Source: Pseudomonas vlassakiae (GTDB lineage Bacteria > Pseudomonadota > Gammaproteobacteria > Pseudomonadales > Pseudomonadaceae). Taken from it: a stretch of DNA of 64,000 nt. How positions within the stretch are numbered: the stretch's first letter is position 1; every line of letters starts with the position of its first letter. The stretch covers positions 186,001 to 250,000 of the forward strand of contig NZ_JABWRP020000001.1 of the NCBI RefSeq assembly GCF_014269035.2, in the 5' to 3' direction. Under the pieces are notes generated by a model, which saw only the letters and a list, made by a program, of their open reading frames with translations, searched no databases and was not told the origin of the DNA. Below, piece by piece: positions 1-7,909 of the stretch. Both the position numbers and the translations under genes were made by a program.

Positions 1-619
1 GCCAGCAGACATCTCGTCGGCGGCATTCTTCCTGGTGGCTGCATCGATTGCCGAAGGCTCCGAGCTGGTGCTCGAGCACGTCGGCATCAACCCGACCCGT
101 ACCGGCGTGATCGACATCCTGCGCCTGATGGGCGGCGACATCACCCTGGAGAACCAGCGTGAAGTCGGCGGCGAGCCCGTGGCCGACCTGCGCGTGCGGG
201 GTGCCAAGCTGAAGGGTATCGATATCCCTGAAGAGCTGGTGCCGCTGGCCATCGACGAATTCCCGGTGCTGTTCGTGGCCGCTGCCTGCGCCGAAGGGCG
301 TACCGTGCTGCGTGGCGCCGAAGAGTTGCGGGTCAAGGAATCGGACCGCATCCAGGTGATGGCCGACGGCCTGATCACCCTGGGTATCCAGTGCGAGCCG
401 ACCCCGGACGGCATCATCATCGAGGGAGGCCAGCTTGGCGGTGGCGAAGTGCACGGTCACGGTGACCACCGTATCGCCATGGCCTTCAGCGTTGCCTCGC
501 TGCGTGCCAGCGCACCGATCCGCATCCATGACTGCGCCAACGTCGCCACCTCGTTCCCGAACTTCCTCAAGCTGTGCGCCGACGTCGGCATCCGCGTCGC
601 CGAAGAGGGCAAAGCGTGA
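1..619 (+). CDS. aroA: 3-phosphoshikimate 1-carboxyvinyltransferase (EPSP synthase), 3' part
   Basis: Open from the window edge in the frame starting at base 2. It encodes the C-terminal ~205 residues of EPSP synthase, which joins shikimate-3-phosphate and PEP in the shikimate pathway. Visible family blocks are [14 protein letters not shown] at the left edge, [10 protein letters not shown] near residue 110, and [14 protein letters not shown] followed by NVATSFPNF near the end. In pseudomonads this domain is usually fused behind prephenate dehydrogenase (tyrA-aroA); the N-terminal part lies outside the window, so the fusion is inferred. The stop overlaps the cmk start (GTGA), so the two are probably translationally coupled. 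Confidence 0.95.
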   Translation, partial: PADISSAAFFLVAASIAEGSELVLEHVGINPTRTGVIDILRLMGGDITLENQREVGGEPVADLRVRGAKLKGIDIPEELVPLAIDEFPVLFVAAACAEGRTVLRGAEELRVKESDRIQVMADGLITLGIQCEPTPDGIIIEGGQLGGGEVHGHGDHRIAMAFSVASLRASAPIRIHDCANVATSFPNFLKLCADVGIRVAEEGKA

Positions 620-1302
620 ATAGCCTGGCACCGGTCATCACCATCGACGGCCCAAGCGGCTCCGGTAAAGGGACGGTCGCCGGGCTGCTGGCCCGCGAGC
701 TTGGCTGGCACCTGCTGGATTCCGGCGCGCTCTACCGCTTGCTGGCCTTCAACGCCAGCAATCACGGCGTCGACCTGACCAATGAAGAGCTGCTGACCAA
801 GCTTGCCGCCCATCTGGATGTGCAGTTCATCGCCGCCCAGCCCGGTAAGCTTCAACAGACCATTCTCGAGGGCGAGGACGTCAGCCAGGTCATCCGTACC
901 GAAACCGTCGGTGCCGGTGCTTCGATGGTCGCCTCGCTGCCGGCAGTGCGTGATGCGCTGCTGGAGCGCCAGCGCGCGTTCCGGGAAATGCCAGGCCTGA
1001 TCGCAGACGGTCGCGACATGGGCACCGTGGTGTTCCCGGACGCGCCGCTGAAGGTGTTCCTCACCGCCAGTGCCGAGGAGCGCGCCCGTCGCCGCTACCT
1101 GCAGTTGAAGGGCAAGGGCGAAGATGTTAGTCTGTCGAGTCTGCTAGATGAGATTCGTGCGCGTGATGAACGTGACACACAGCGTGCAGTGGCCCCGCTG
1201 AAACCAGCGGCCGATGCCATTCAGCTGGACTCTACCGAGTTGTCCATCGAGCAGGTGTTGCAACGTATCAGGAGCGAGCTCGCCCAGCGCGACTTGGTCT
1301 GA
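616..1302 (+). CDS. cmk: Cytidylate kinase
   Basis: Phosphorylates CMP/dCMP with ATP in pyrimidine nucleotide salvage. The 228-aa product opens with [17 protein letters not shown], a P-loop typical of Cmk, and carries [13 protein letters not shown] near residue 130 and the basic lid segment [17 protein letters not shown] at 616 is chosen because it overlaps the aroA stop by 4 bases and gives the normal family length; the frame is open further upstream, but that stretch lies inside aroA. The aroA-cmk-rpsA order is conserved in gammaproteobacteria. Confidence 0.97.
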   Translation: MNSLAPVITIDGPSGSGKGTVAGLLARELGWHLLDSGALYRLLAFNASNHGVDLTNEELLTKLAAHLDVQFIAAQPGKLQQTILEGEDVSQVIRTETVGAGASMVASLPAVRDALLERQRAFREMPGLIADGRDMGTVVFPDAPLKVFLTASAEERARRRYLQLKGKGEDVSLSSLLDEIRARDERDTQRAVAPLKPAADAIQLDSTELSIEQVLQRIRSELAQRDLV

Positions 1303-1426
1303 TAGCCAGGAAAGCAGGCGGGGGCACCAGTCAACGTCCTGCCGGCTTTCCTTTACTTAAAACAAACCCACATTGTCTGGAATGTGGCGATGGGCGTCTG
1401 TTTCGCCCGAATCTACAGGAATTAAA

Positions 1427-3103
1427 ATGAGCGAAAGCTTTGCAGAACTCTTTGAAGAAAGCCTGAAAACCCTCAATCTTCAGCCGGGTGCCATCATCTC
1501 CGGTATCGTTGTCGACATCGACGGCGACTGGGTTACCGTACACGCTGGCCTGAAGTCCGAGGGCGTCATCCCGCTCGAGCAGTTCTACAACGAAGCTGGC
1601 GAGCTGACCATCAAGGTCGGTGACGAAGTTCACGTTGCGCTGGACGCGGTCGAAGACGGCTTTGGCGAAACCAAACTGTCCCGTGAAAAAGCCAAGCGCG
1701 CCGAGTGCTGGATTGTTCTGGAAGCAGCTTTCGCCGCCGAAGAAGTGGTCAAGGGCGTTATCAACGGTAAGGTTAAGGGCGGCTTCACTGTCGACGTTAA
1801 CGGCATCCGTGCGTTCCTGCCGGGCTCCTTGGTTGATGTCCGCCCAGTGCGCGACACCACCCACCTGGAAGGCAAAGAGCTGGAATTCAAGGTCATCAAG
1901 CTGGACCAGAAGCGCAACAACGTTGTCGTTTCCCGTCGCAGCGTGCTGGAAGCCGAGAACTCCGCCGAGCGCGAAGCCCTGCTGGAAACCCTGCAGGAAG
2001 GCCAGCAAGTCAAAGGTATCGTCAAGAACCTCACCGACTACGGCGCATTCGTGGACCTGGGCGGTATCGACGGCCTGCTGCACATCACCGACATGGCCTG
2101 GAAGCGCATCAAGCACCCATCGGAAATCGTTAACGTTGGCGACGAAGTCGACGTACGCGTTCTGAAGTTCGACCGTGAGCGCAACCGCGTTTCCCTGGGT
2201 CTGAAGCAGATGGGCGAAGATCCGTGGGTCGCTATCACTGCACGTTACCCAGAAGGTACCCGTGTACAGGCTCGCGTTACCAACCTGACCGACTACGGCT
2301 GCTTCGCTGAGCTGGAAGAAGGCGTTGAAGGTCTGGTACACGTTTCCGAAATGGACTGGACCAACAAGAACATCCACCCGTCGAAAGTCGTTCAGGTTGG
2401 CGACGAAGTGGAAGTCATGGTTCTGGACATCGACGAAGAGCGTCGTCGTATCTCCCTGGGCATCAAGCAGTGCAAGTCCAACCCATGGGAAGACTTCTCC
2501 GGCCAGTTCAACAAGGGTGACAAGATCACCGGTACCATCAAGTCGATCACCGACTTCGGTATCTTCATCGGTCTGGACGGCGGCATCGACGGCCTGGTTC
2601 ACCTGTCCGACATCTCCTGGAACGAAACCGGCGAAGAAGCCGTACGTCGTTTCAAGAAGGGCGACGAGCTGGAAACCGTCATCCTGTCGGTTGACCCAGA
2701 GCGCGAGCGCATCTCCCTGGGCATCAAGCAGCTGGAAGACGATCCGTTCTCCAACTTCGTTGCTGTCAACGACAAGGGCGCTATCGTCAAGGGCATCGTG
2801 AAAGAAGTTGACGCCAAAGGCGCCATCGTCACCCTGGCCGACGACATCGAAGCCACTCTGAAAGCTTCCGAAATCAGCCGTGACCGCGTTGAAGACGCGC
2901 GTAACGTCCTGAAGGAAGGCGAAGAGATCGAAGCCAAGATCATCAGCGTTGACCGCAAATCGCGCGTCATCAGCCTGTCGATCAAGTCGAAAGACGACGC
3001 TGAAGAGCGTGAAGCCATCCAGAGCCTGAAAAACGCTCCGGAAGCGGCTGCCGACACCACCATGGCCGCGCTGCTGCGCGAAGCTATGGCCAAGCAGAAC
3101 TGA
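1427..3103 (+). CDS. rpsA: 30S ribosomal protein S1
   Basis: RNA-binding ribosomal protein that brings mRNA to the 30S subunit. The 558-aa product starts [14 protein letters not shown] and contains six tandem S1 (OB-fold) repeats; blocks such as [42 protein letters not shown] and [21 protein letters not shown] are visible. Codon use is strongly optimised, as for a highly expressed gene. ATG 1427 follows an AGGAATTAAA-type ribosome site; an in-frame upstream extension to 1373 is not supported by the family. A 124-nt gap separates it from cmk, and a strong terminator follows. Confidence 0.98.
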   Translation: MSESFAELFEESLKTLNLQPGAIISGIVVDIDGDWVTVHAGLKSEGVIPLEQFYNEAGELTIKVGDEVHVALDAVEDGFGETKLSREKAKRAECWIVLEAAFAAEEVVKGVINGKVKGGFTVDVNGIRAFLPGSLVDVRPVRDTTHLEGKELEFKVIKLDQKRNNVVVSRRSVLEAENSAEREALLETLQEGQQVKGIVKNLTDYGAFVDLGGIDGLLHITDMAWKRIKHPSEIVNVGDEVDVRVLKFDRERNRVSLGLKQMGEDPWVAITARYPEGTRVQARVTNLTDYGCFAELEEGVEGLVHVSEMDWTNKNIHPSKVVQVGDEVEVMVLDIDEERRRISLGIKQCKSNPWEDFSGQFNKGDKITGTIKSITDFGIFIGLDGGIDGLVHLSDISWNETGEEAVRRFKKGDELETVILSVDPERERISLGIKQLEDDPFSNFVAVNDKGAIVKGIVKEVDAKGAIVTLADDIEATLKASEISRDRVEDARNVLKEGEEIEAKIISVDRKSRVISLSIKSKDDAEEREAIQSLKNAPEAAADTTMAALLREAMAKQN

Positions 3104-3119
3104 GTTCTGTTTGATCGGT

Positions 3120-3153
3120 AAAAAGGGGTGGCCTTCGGGCCACCCCTTTTTTT
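3120..3153 (+). terminator. Rho-independent terminator after rpsA
   Basis: Perfect hairpin: AAAAGGGGTGGCC, loop TTCG, GGCCACCCCTTTT, followed by further T residues, starting 17 bases after the rpsA stop. The stable tetraloop and T-tract make this a textbook intrinsic terminator. Confidence 0.93.
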
Positions 3154-3323
3154 GCCTGGATTTCTATTCAGGCTGGCGCGCCCCCAGTCCTGATGTGCTT
3201 ATTTCCTAACACGCCAATCTTGAATTTTTTTATTAAGTCAAGAACCACCCTGTTCAAATCCCTCCGAGCGTGCTACAAACTGATTAAGCAATGATCTAGC
3301 TGCTTGATAACGAAGGGAAAAAT

Positions 3324-3620
3324 ATGACGAAGTCGGAGCTGATCGAACGTATTGTCACCCATCAGGGGCTGCTCTCGTCCAAGGACGTGGAGTTGGCCAT
3401 CAAGACCATGCTTGAACAGATGTCCCAATGCCTGGCCACTGGCGATCGCATCGAGATCCGCGGTTTTGGCAGTTTTTCCTTGCACTATCGCGCCCCGCGG
3501 GTAGGTCGCAATCCCAAGACCGGTCAGTCGGTCGAGCTCGAAGGTAAATTCGTACCGCACTTCAAGCCGGGCAAAGAGCTGCGGGACCGGGTGAACGAAG
3601 AAGAGCACGAGCACTCTTGA
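3324..3620 (+). CDS. ihfB: Integration host factor subunit beta
   Basis: DNA-bending nucleoid protein that works as a heterodimer with IhfA in transcription, replication and recombination. The 98-aa product is full length for the HU/IHF family. It shows the N-terminal [10 protein letters not shown] helix, [12 protein letters not shown], the beta-arm [14 protein letters not shown] and the C-terminal [23 protein letters not shown] purine tract precedes the ATG. The AT-rich ~170-bp stretch upstream probably holds its own promoter, because the rpsA terminator lies between the two genes. Confidence 0.97.
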   Translation: MTKSELIERIVTHQGLLSSKDVELAIKTMLEQMSQCLATGDRIEIRGFGSFSLHYRAPRVGRNPKTGQSVELEGKFVPHFKPGKELRDRVNEEEHEHS

Positions 3621-3642
3621 GTCATAAGGAAGGAGCAACCTG

Positions 3643-3906
3643 ATGCGTAACCTCAAGCGCGCCCTGGCGGTGTTGTTCGTGCTGCTGTTGGCGGCTGTGG
3701 TGCTGTTCTTCGTATTGGAGAACCAACAGGCGGTGGCGCTGGTACTATTCGGCTGGACGGCGCCGGCGATGCCGGTAGCGGTGCCGGTGCTGGCTGCTTT
3801 GGTGGTTGGCTTGGCCGTTGGCCCGCTGCTGGGGGCCTACGGCGTGCAACGCAGCAAGCGCAAGATCCGCGCATCGGCACGTCAGGCGGTACTGAGCGAA
3901 AGATGA
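3643..3906 (+). CDS. LapA-domain (DUF1049) inner-membrane protein
   Basis: An 87-aa small membrane protein: an N-terminal segment (about residues 8-26), the family motif ENQQAVALVLFGW, a second hydrophobic segment (about 42-62) and a basic cytoplasmic tail QRSKRKIRASARQA. This is the layout of the LPS-assembly LapA/YciS domain. In enterobacteria LapA acts with LapB in controlling LpxC; no lapB lies beside it here, so a role in LPS control is only an inference. It sits 22 bases after ihfB with a strong AAGGAAGGAG site and is likely co-transcribed. Confidence 0.85.
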   Translation: MRNLKRALAVLFVLLLAAVVLFFVLENQQAVALVLFGWTAPAMPVAVPVLAALVVGLAVGPLLGAYGVQRSKRKIRASARQAVLSER

Positions 3907-3932
3907 AAATTCCTACGCCCATGTAGGAATTT
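3907..3932 (+). terminator. Stem-loop after the LapA-domain gene
   Basis: Perfect 10-bp inverted repeat AAATTCCTAC / GTAGGAATTT around a 6-nt loop, starting directly after the stop codon. It is followed by TTCTC rather than a long T run, so it may terminate weakly or protect the mRNA 3' end. Confidence 0.6.
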
Positions 3933-4005
3933 CTCACCTATCCGTGCGCCCACCGAAATGGAGTAATAGGTACTTCATTTCCGGTCTTGGTGAGCGTGCA
4001 GCAGT

Positions 4006-5451
4006 ATGGAATTTCCCTCCCTTTCCCATCATGGTGGTACCCGGAGCGTCACCGGTTCGTGCCATCAGCTTCATCTTGACCCGACAACCAGCGTGTTGAT
4101 CGATTGTGGCCTCGAGCAAGGGCGTGAGGCCTCTCCAGGCGCGGAATTTGCGCCTCTTGGCTTTGATATCACGGGTATCCAGGCGCTCGTCATTACTCAC
4201 GTCCACATGGACCATGTTGGCCGCATCCCGGCGTTGCTGGCCGCTGGTTTCCGTGGGCCTATTTTGTGTAGCGAGCCCTCGGCCAGGCTCTTGCCGTTGG
4301 TGCTGGAAGATGCCTACAAGCTGGGTATCAGCGCTGACCCCGTCCAGGTAGACCGCTACCTGGCGCTGTTGCAGCGTCTTATCGTTCCGCTTCCTTTCGA
4401 GCAGTGGCATTGCGTCGTAGAGCAGGGCGGGGTGGCCTGTTCCATTCGCCTGCAGCGTGCCGGTCATCTGCTTGGCTCGGCTTATGTGGAGTGCGATGTG
4501 CGCACTGAAGGGCGGGAAGCCAGCTCACGCATCGTATTTTCGGGCGACTTGGGTGCGCCCGGTAATCCACTGTTACGCCCCGTTCAGCCCCCGGAGCGAG
4601 CCGATGTGCTGGTGCTGGAGAGCACTTACGGTGACCGGCTGCATGCAGACCGTAGTGACCGCCAGCAACGACTCGAAGCCGTCATAGATCGGGCGCTGGC
4701 CGACAACGGTACCATTCTGATTCCGGCTTTCAGCCTGGGGCGCACCCAGGAGTTGCTGTACGAGATCGAAGACATCCTCCACCGCAAGGCGCTGCTCAGT
4801 GAGACTCGTGAAGCCCAAGGCGACGACCCGCTGCAGGCGATCGACTGGTCGCGCTTGCCAGTTATCTTGGACTCGCCGCTGGCCCAGCGCATCACCCAGG
4901 CTTACCGCGAACTGCATGAATACTGGAATCACGAAGCTCGGCAGCGGCTGGAGGAGGGTAGGGCGCCGCTGGGGTTTGCCCAGTTGGTGTGCGTTGACAC
5001 CCATGCCAAGCATCAGAAGGTGGTGAGCTACCTAAAAAGCACTGGGCGGCCGGCGATCGTGATTGCCGGCAATGGCATGTGCTCGGGCGGGCGGATTGTC
5101 AATTATCTCAAGGCCATGCTGGGGGATCCGCGGCATGAGGTGGTGTTTGTCGGGTATCAGGCGAAGGGGACGCCGGGGGCGGTGATACAGGCGAGTGAGG
5201 GGGCGGAGGGATTTGTGCAGATTGATCTTGATGGTCGGATGTATGAAATCCGCGCCAAGGTAATTACCTTGGCGGGGTATTCGGGGCATGCTGATCAGGA
5301 GGGATTGGTGAGCTTTGCAATCGGGCAGCGAATGGTGCCAGGCAAGGTGTTGCTTGTGCATGGTGAGCTAGAAGCCAAGCATGCGTTGGCTGGTGCCTTA
5401 AAATCTCGAGCTGCGCATATCAAGCATGCGACTGCTGTCAGTATTGCCTGA
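4006..5451 (+). CDS. MBL-fold / beta-CASP metallohydrolase (RNase-like)
   Basis: A 481-aa protein of the metallo-beta-lactamase beta-CASP group, whose members (CPSF-73, archaeal CPSF-like RNases, RNase J) cleave RNA. The zinc motif THVHMDHVGR is near residue 64, followed by FSGDLG, the LESTYGDRLHAD block, IPAFSLGRTQELLYEI, the RMMBL-type VVFVGYQAKGTPG and the late histidine in LAGYSGHADQEGL, so all main metal-ligand motifs look intact. There is no N-terminal KH domain and no signal peptide. The substrate is unknown. It sits between the ihfB block and the surface-sugar genes; no operon partner is evident. Its last ~300 bases are notably G-rich on the coding strand. Confidence 0.85.
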   Translation: MEFPSLSHHGGTRSVTGSCHQLHLDPTTSVLIDCGLEQGREASPGAEFAPLGFDITGIQALVITHVHMDHVGRIPALLAAGFRGPILCSEPSARLLPLVLEDAYKLGISADPVQVDRYLALLQRLIVPLPFEQWHCVVEQGGVACSIRLQRAGHLLGSAYVECDVRTEGREASSRIVFSGDLGAPGNPLLRPVQPPERADVLVLESTYGDRLHADRSDRQQRLEAVIDRALADNGTILIPAFSLGRTQELLYEIEDILHRKALLSETREAQGDDPLQAIDWSRLPVILDSPLAQRITQAYRELHEYWNHEARQRLEEGRAPLGFAQLVCVDTHAKHQKVVSYLKSTGRPAIVIAGNGMCSGGRIVNYLKAMLGDPRHEVVFVGYQAKGTPGAVIQASEGAEGFVQIDLDGRMYEIRAKVITLAGYSGHADQEGLVSFAIGQRMVPGKVLLVHGELEAKHALAGALKSRAAHIKHATAVSIA

Positions 5452-5650
5452 AAGTGTTTGGGTTGTGAAATTGGTGTTCGAGTAAGCGGTGCAAGTCTAA
5501 ATTTGATATCATTATGCCATTGATGGTGCATTTGCTAATAATTATCAATTCGAAGAATGAGACATCGGCTTGTTTTGTGAGTGACTGAAGGACTGATGTT
5601 CATTTGAGCTGTACCCTGTAGAAGTGCTGGTTATCTGATTTGACAACAGA

Positions 5651-6628
5651 GTGAGTCGTGCATTGAGAGTCTTGGTTACAGGTGCTTCTGGCTTTGTTGG
5701 CCGGGCGCTGGTCGAGCAGTTGTGCCTAGAAAGTGAACTGCAAATACGAGTAGCGCTGCGCTCCTTGAGCGAGATGCCTATCACCGAGTCGGTTCAAGTC
5801 GGTGATATCAGCAGTGCGACCGATTGGAGGCTGGCGCTGGCTGAAATCGATGTGGTTGTCCATCTTGCTGCGCGCGCGCACATAATGGATGACAGCGCTG
5901 TAGATTCTCTCGCCGAGTTCAGGAAAATCAATACGGCGGGTACGCTAAATTTGGCTCGACAGGCTGCGACGGCCGGCGTCAAGCGCTTTGTTTTTATCAG
6001 CAGCATTGGCGTTAATGGCGCGCAGACTTATGGGCAGGCCTTTACTGAGTTGAGTCCGGTCGCGCCGCATTCACCCTACGCGCAGTCTAAATACGAGGCA
6101 GAATGTGGATTGCTCGAACTGATTGGTCCGGGAAGCATGGAAGTTGTCATAATTCGACCTCCTATGATTTTTGCAGCGCATGCGCCGGGTAACTTTGCGC
6201 GTTTGATGAAGTTGATATCCTATCCAGTTCCCCTGCCGTTGGGGGGAGCACGTAATCGGCGTAGCCTGATCTCTTTGCACAACCTTATCAGTTTTATCGA
6301 GGTCTGTCTGAAAAGCCCGCGTGCAGCCAATCAAGTGTTCTTGGTCAGTGACGGGGATGATATTTCAACTGAGGAAATGGTCCGTCACTTGGCCCTGGGT
6401 ATGGGTTTTCGGCGTTGGCTGTTTGCATTTCCCCAGTTCGTTATTGCCTGGCTGGCTGCGGTGATGGGTAGGAGAAACATGTACATCCAGCTTTTCGGCT
6501 CGCTTCAGGTTGACTCGAGCAAGGCGCGCGATTTGTTGCGATGGACGCCAAGCATGAGCACCCGCCAGTCGCTGGAGGAAGCTGGGAAGAAGTTCAGGGC
6601 TGGGTCTAAGCATCCGTCGGCCTTTTAG
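5651..6628 (+). CDS. NAD-dependent nucleotide-sugar epimerase/reductase (WbpV/WbpK-like)
   Basis: A 325-aa extended short-chain dehydrogenase. The Rossmann motif VTGASGFVG is at residues 9-17, VHLAARAHIMDD near 75, the serine region FISSIGVNG near 115 and the catalytic Tyr/Lys in SPYAQSKYEAE near 140. Such proteins next to wbpL and wbpM make or complete the nucleotide sugar used to start the O-antigen unit (UDP-N-acetyl-fucosamine or quinovosamine type), and this one probably works with the WbpM product. GTG 5651 is the only start that keeps the complete beta1 strand. The ~200-bp upstream gap is AT-rich and probably carries the promoter. Confidence 0.85.
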   Translation: MSRALRVLVTGASGFVGRALVEQLCLESELQIRVALRSLSEMPITESVQVGDISSATDWRLALAEIDVVVHLAARAHIMDDSAVDSLAEFRKINTAGTLNLARQAATAGVKRFVFISSIGVNGAQTYGQAFTELSPVAPHSPYAQSKYEAECGLLELIGPGSMEVVIIRPPMIFAAHAPGNFARLMKLISYPVPLPLGGARNRRSLISLHNLISFIEVCLKSPRAANQVFLVSDGDDISTEEMVRHLALGMGFRRWLFAFPQFVIAWLAAVMGRRNMYIQLFGSLQVDSSKARDLLRWTPSMSTRQSLEEAGKKFRAGSKHPSAF

Positions 6629-6783
6629 CCGCAGGCCGCTCGTGGATGTAAGCGAATGTGAACGCGCTCTGAATGTGATAGGTTTGGCGGCTGGCCGACG
6701 CCCTTGCCGGGCTGGGGGCCGCCGAATCGGCCTGGAAGAGGGCTTGAAACTGATTGCACAACACTTCTGGAAACGCGCCGACA

Positions 6784-7803
6784 ATGAGCCTCGCTTGGCT
6801 GGTCCCTATTACTTTTGCCCTCTCCTTTGCCTTGACGGCAGCGCTGCGGCGGTATGCCCTGTCACAGAGTCTGCTGGATATTCCCAATTCGCGCAGTTCA
6901 CACAAAACGCCTACGCCGCGGGGTGGCGGGGTTGCGATTGTCCTGACCTTTTTAGCAGCGTTGGCGCTTCTAGGATGGCTCGGCCAGGTTCCGCTTTATG
7001 CCTGCCTGGCTCTGGGCGGGGCGGGCTCCTTGGTGGCCGTCATCGGCTTCATGGATGATCATGGGCACATCGATGCACGCTGGCGCTTACTTGGTCATTT
7101 CATGGCGGCTGCCTGGGCGCTCTACTGGCTCGGTGGTATGCCCGCATTGATGGTGTTTGGCATGTCTGTCGAATTGGGGGGGGTGGGTACCGTTCTGGGA
7201 CTGCTATATCTCGTCTGGATGCTCAATCTATACAACTTCATGGATGGTATTGATGGCATTGCCAGTGTTCAGGCGATTAGTTGCTGTGTCGGGGCATGCC
7301 TGCTTTACGGGCTTACTGGCCACTCGTCAGATATCTGGGCGCCGCTGTTGCTTGCACTATCCGCGGCTGGCTTCCTATGCTGGAATTTTCCGCCAGCGCG
7401 GATTTTCATGGGTGACGCCGGCAGTGGGTTTTTGGGGATAGCGCTTGGCGTGTTGTCGCTACATGCCGCAACGTTCAGGCCTGAGCTGTTCTGGTGCTGG
7501 CTGATTCTCATGGGTGTGTTCGTTGTCGATGCCACGGTGACCTTGCTGCGGCGGTTGTTGCGTGGGGACAAGGTCTACGAGGCTCATCGAAGTCATGCAT
7601 ACCAGTATGCTTCACGACAGTTCGGTAGGCATCTGCCGGTCACGGTGTTCGTATTGCTGATCAACCTTTGCTGGTTGCTGCCGATAGCCTTGGGTACCGC
7701 TGTATTTGGCCTGGACGGGGGAGTGGGCGTGTTGTTGGGATACGCGCCGCTGGTGATGCTGGCTTTTAAGTTTCAAGCAGGAAAGCGAGAGGCTGATGTT
7801 TGA
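6784..7803 (+). CDS. wbpL: WbpL-like undecaprenyl-phosphate glycosyl-1-phosphate transferase (MraY/WecA family)
   Basis: A polytopic inner-membrane enzyme of ~339 aa that transfers a sugar-1-phosphate from a UDP-sugar to undecaprenyl phosphate and so initiates O-antigen synthesis. Diagnostic motifs are SSHKTPTPRGGGVAIV near residue 40, the acidic FMDDHGHIDARWRL near 90, NLYNFMDGIDGIAS near 150, FMGDAGSGFLG near 205 and the HRSHAYQYASRQFG loop near 270, with about ten hydrophobic segments. ATG 6784 starts the first membrane helix; a TTG at 6754 is possible. It lies between the epimerase and wbpM, the usual pseudomonad arrangement. Confidence 0.92.
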   Translation: MSLAWLVPITFALSFALTAALRRYALSQSLLDIPNSRSSHKTPTPRGGGVAIVLTFLAALALLGWLGQVPLYACLALGGAGSLVAVIGFMDDHGHIDARWRLLGHFMAAAWALYWLGGMPALMVFGMSVELGGVGTVLGLLYLVWMLNLYNFMDGIDGIASVQAISCCVGACLLYGLTGHSSDIWAPLLLALSAAGFLCWNFPPARIFMGDAGSGFLGIALGVLSLHAATFRPELFWCWLILMGVFVVDATVTLLRRLLRGDKVYEAHRSHAYQYASRQFGRHLPVTVFVLLINLCWLLPIALGTAVFGLDGGVGVLLGYAPLVMLAFKFQAGKREADV

Positions 7804-7909
7804 ATTGGATAAGCGGCGCTATGGATGGAAAGATGCTTCAATGAAAAAAGCGATTGAACGTTTGCTGTTTCTGCGCCATGTGCAGGGAGGAGTCGATGAG
7901 CGGCGATAA
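7796..7909 (+). CDS. Possible 37-aa charged peptide bridging wbpL and wbpM
   Basis: An ATG overlapping the last codons of wbpL opens a 37-codon frame that runs across the gap and ends just inside wbpM. The predicted peptide is rich in Lys/Arg/Glu/Asp and shows no motif. It could be a small coupling peptide that carries ribosomes to the wbpM start, or simply chance. No family is recognised. Confidence 0.2.
   Translation: MFELDKRRYGWKDASMKKAIERLLFLRHVQGGVDERR

Noticed and set aside
1331..2602. 423-codon open frame antisense to rpsA
   Set aside because: Codon bias of the highly expressed rpsA leaves the reverse frame open; the translation shows only reversed S1-repeat periodicity.
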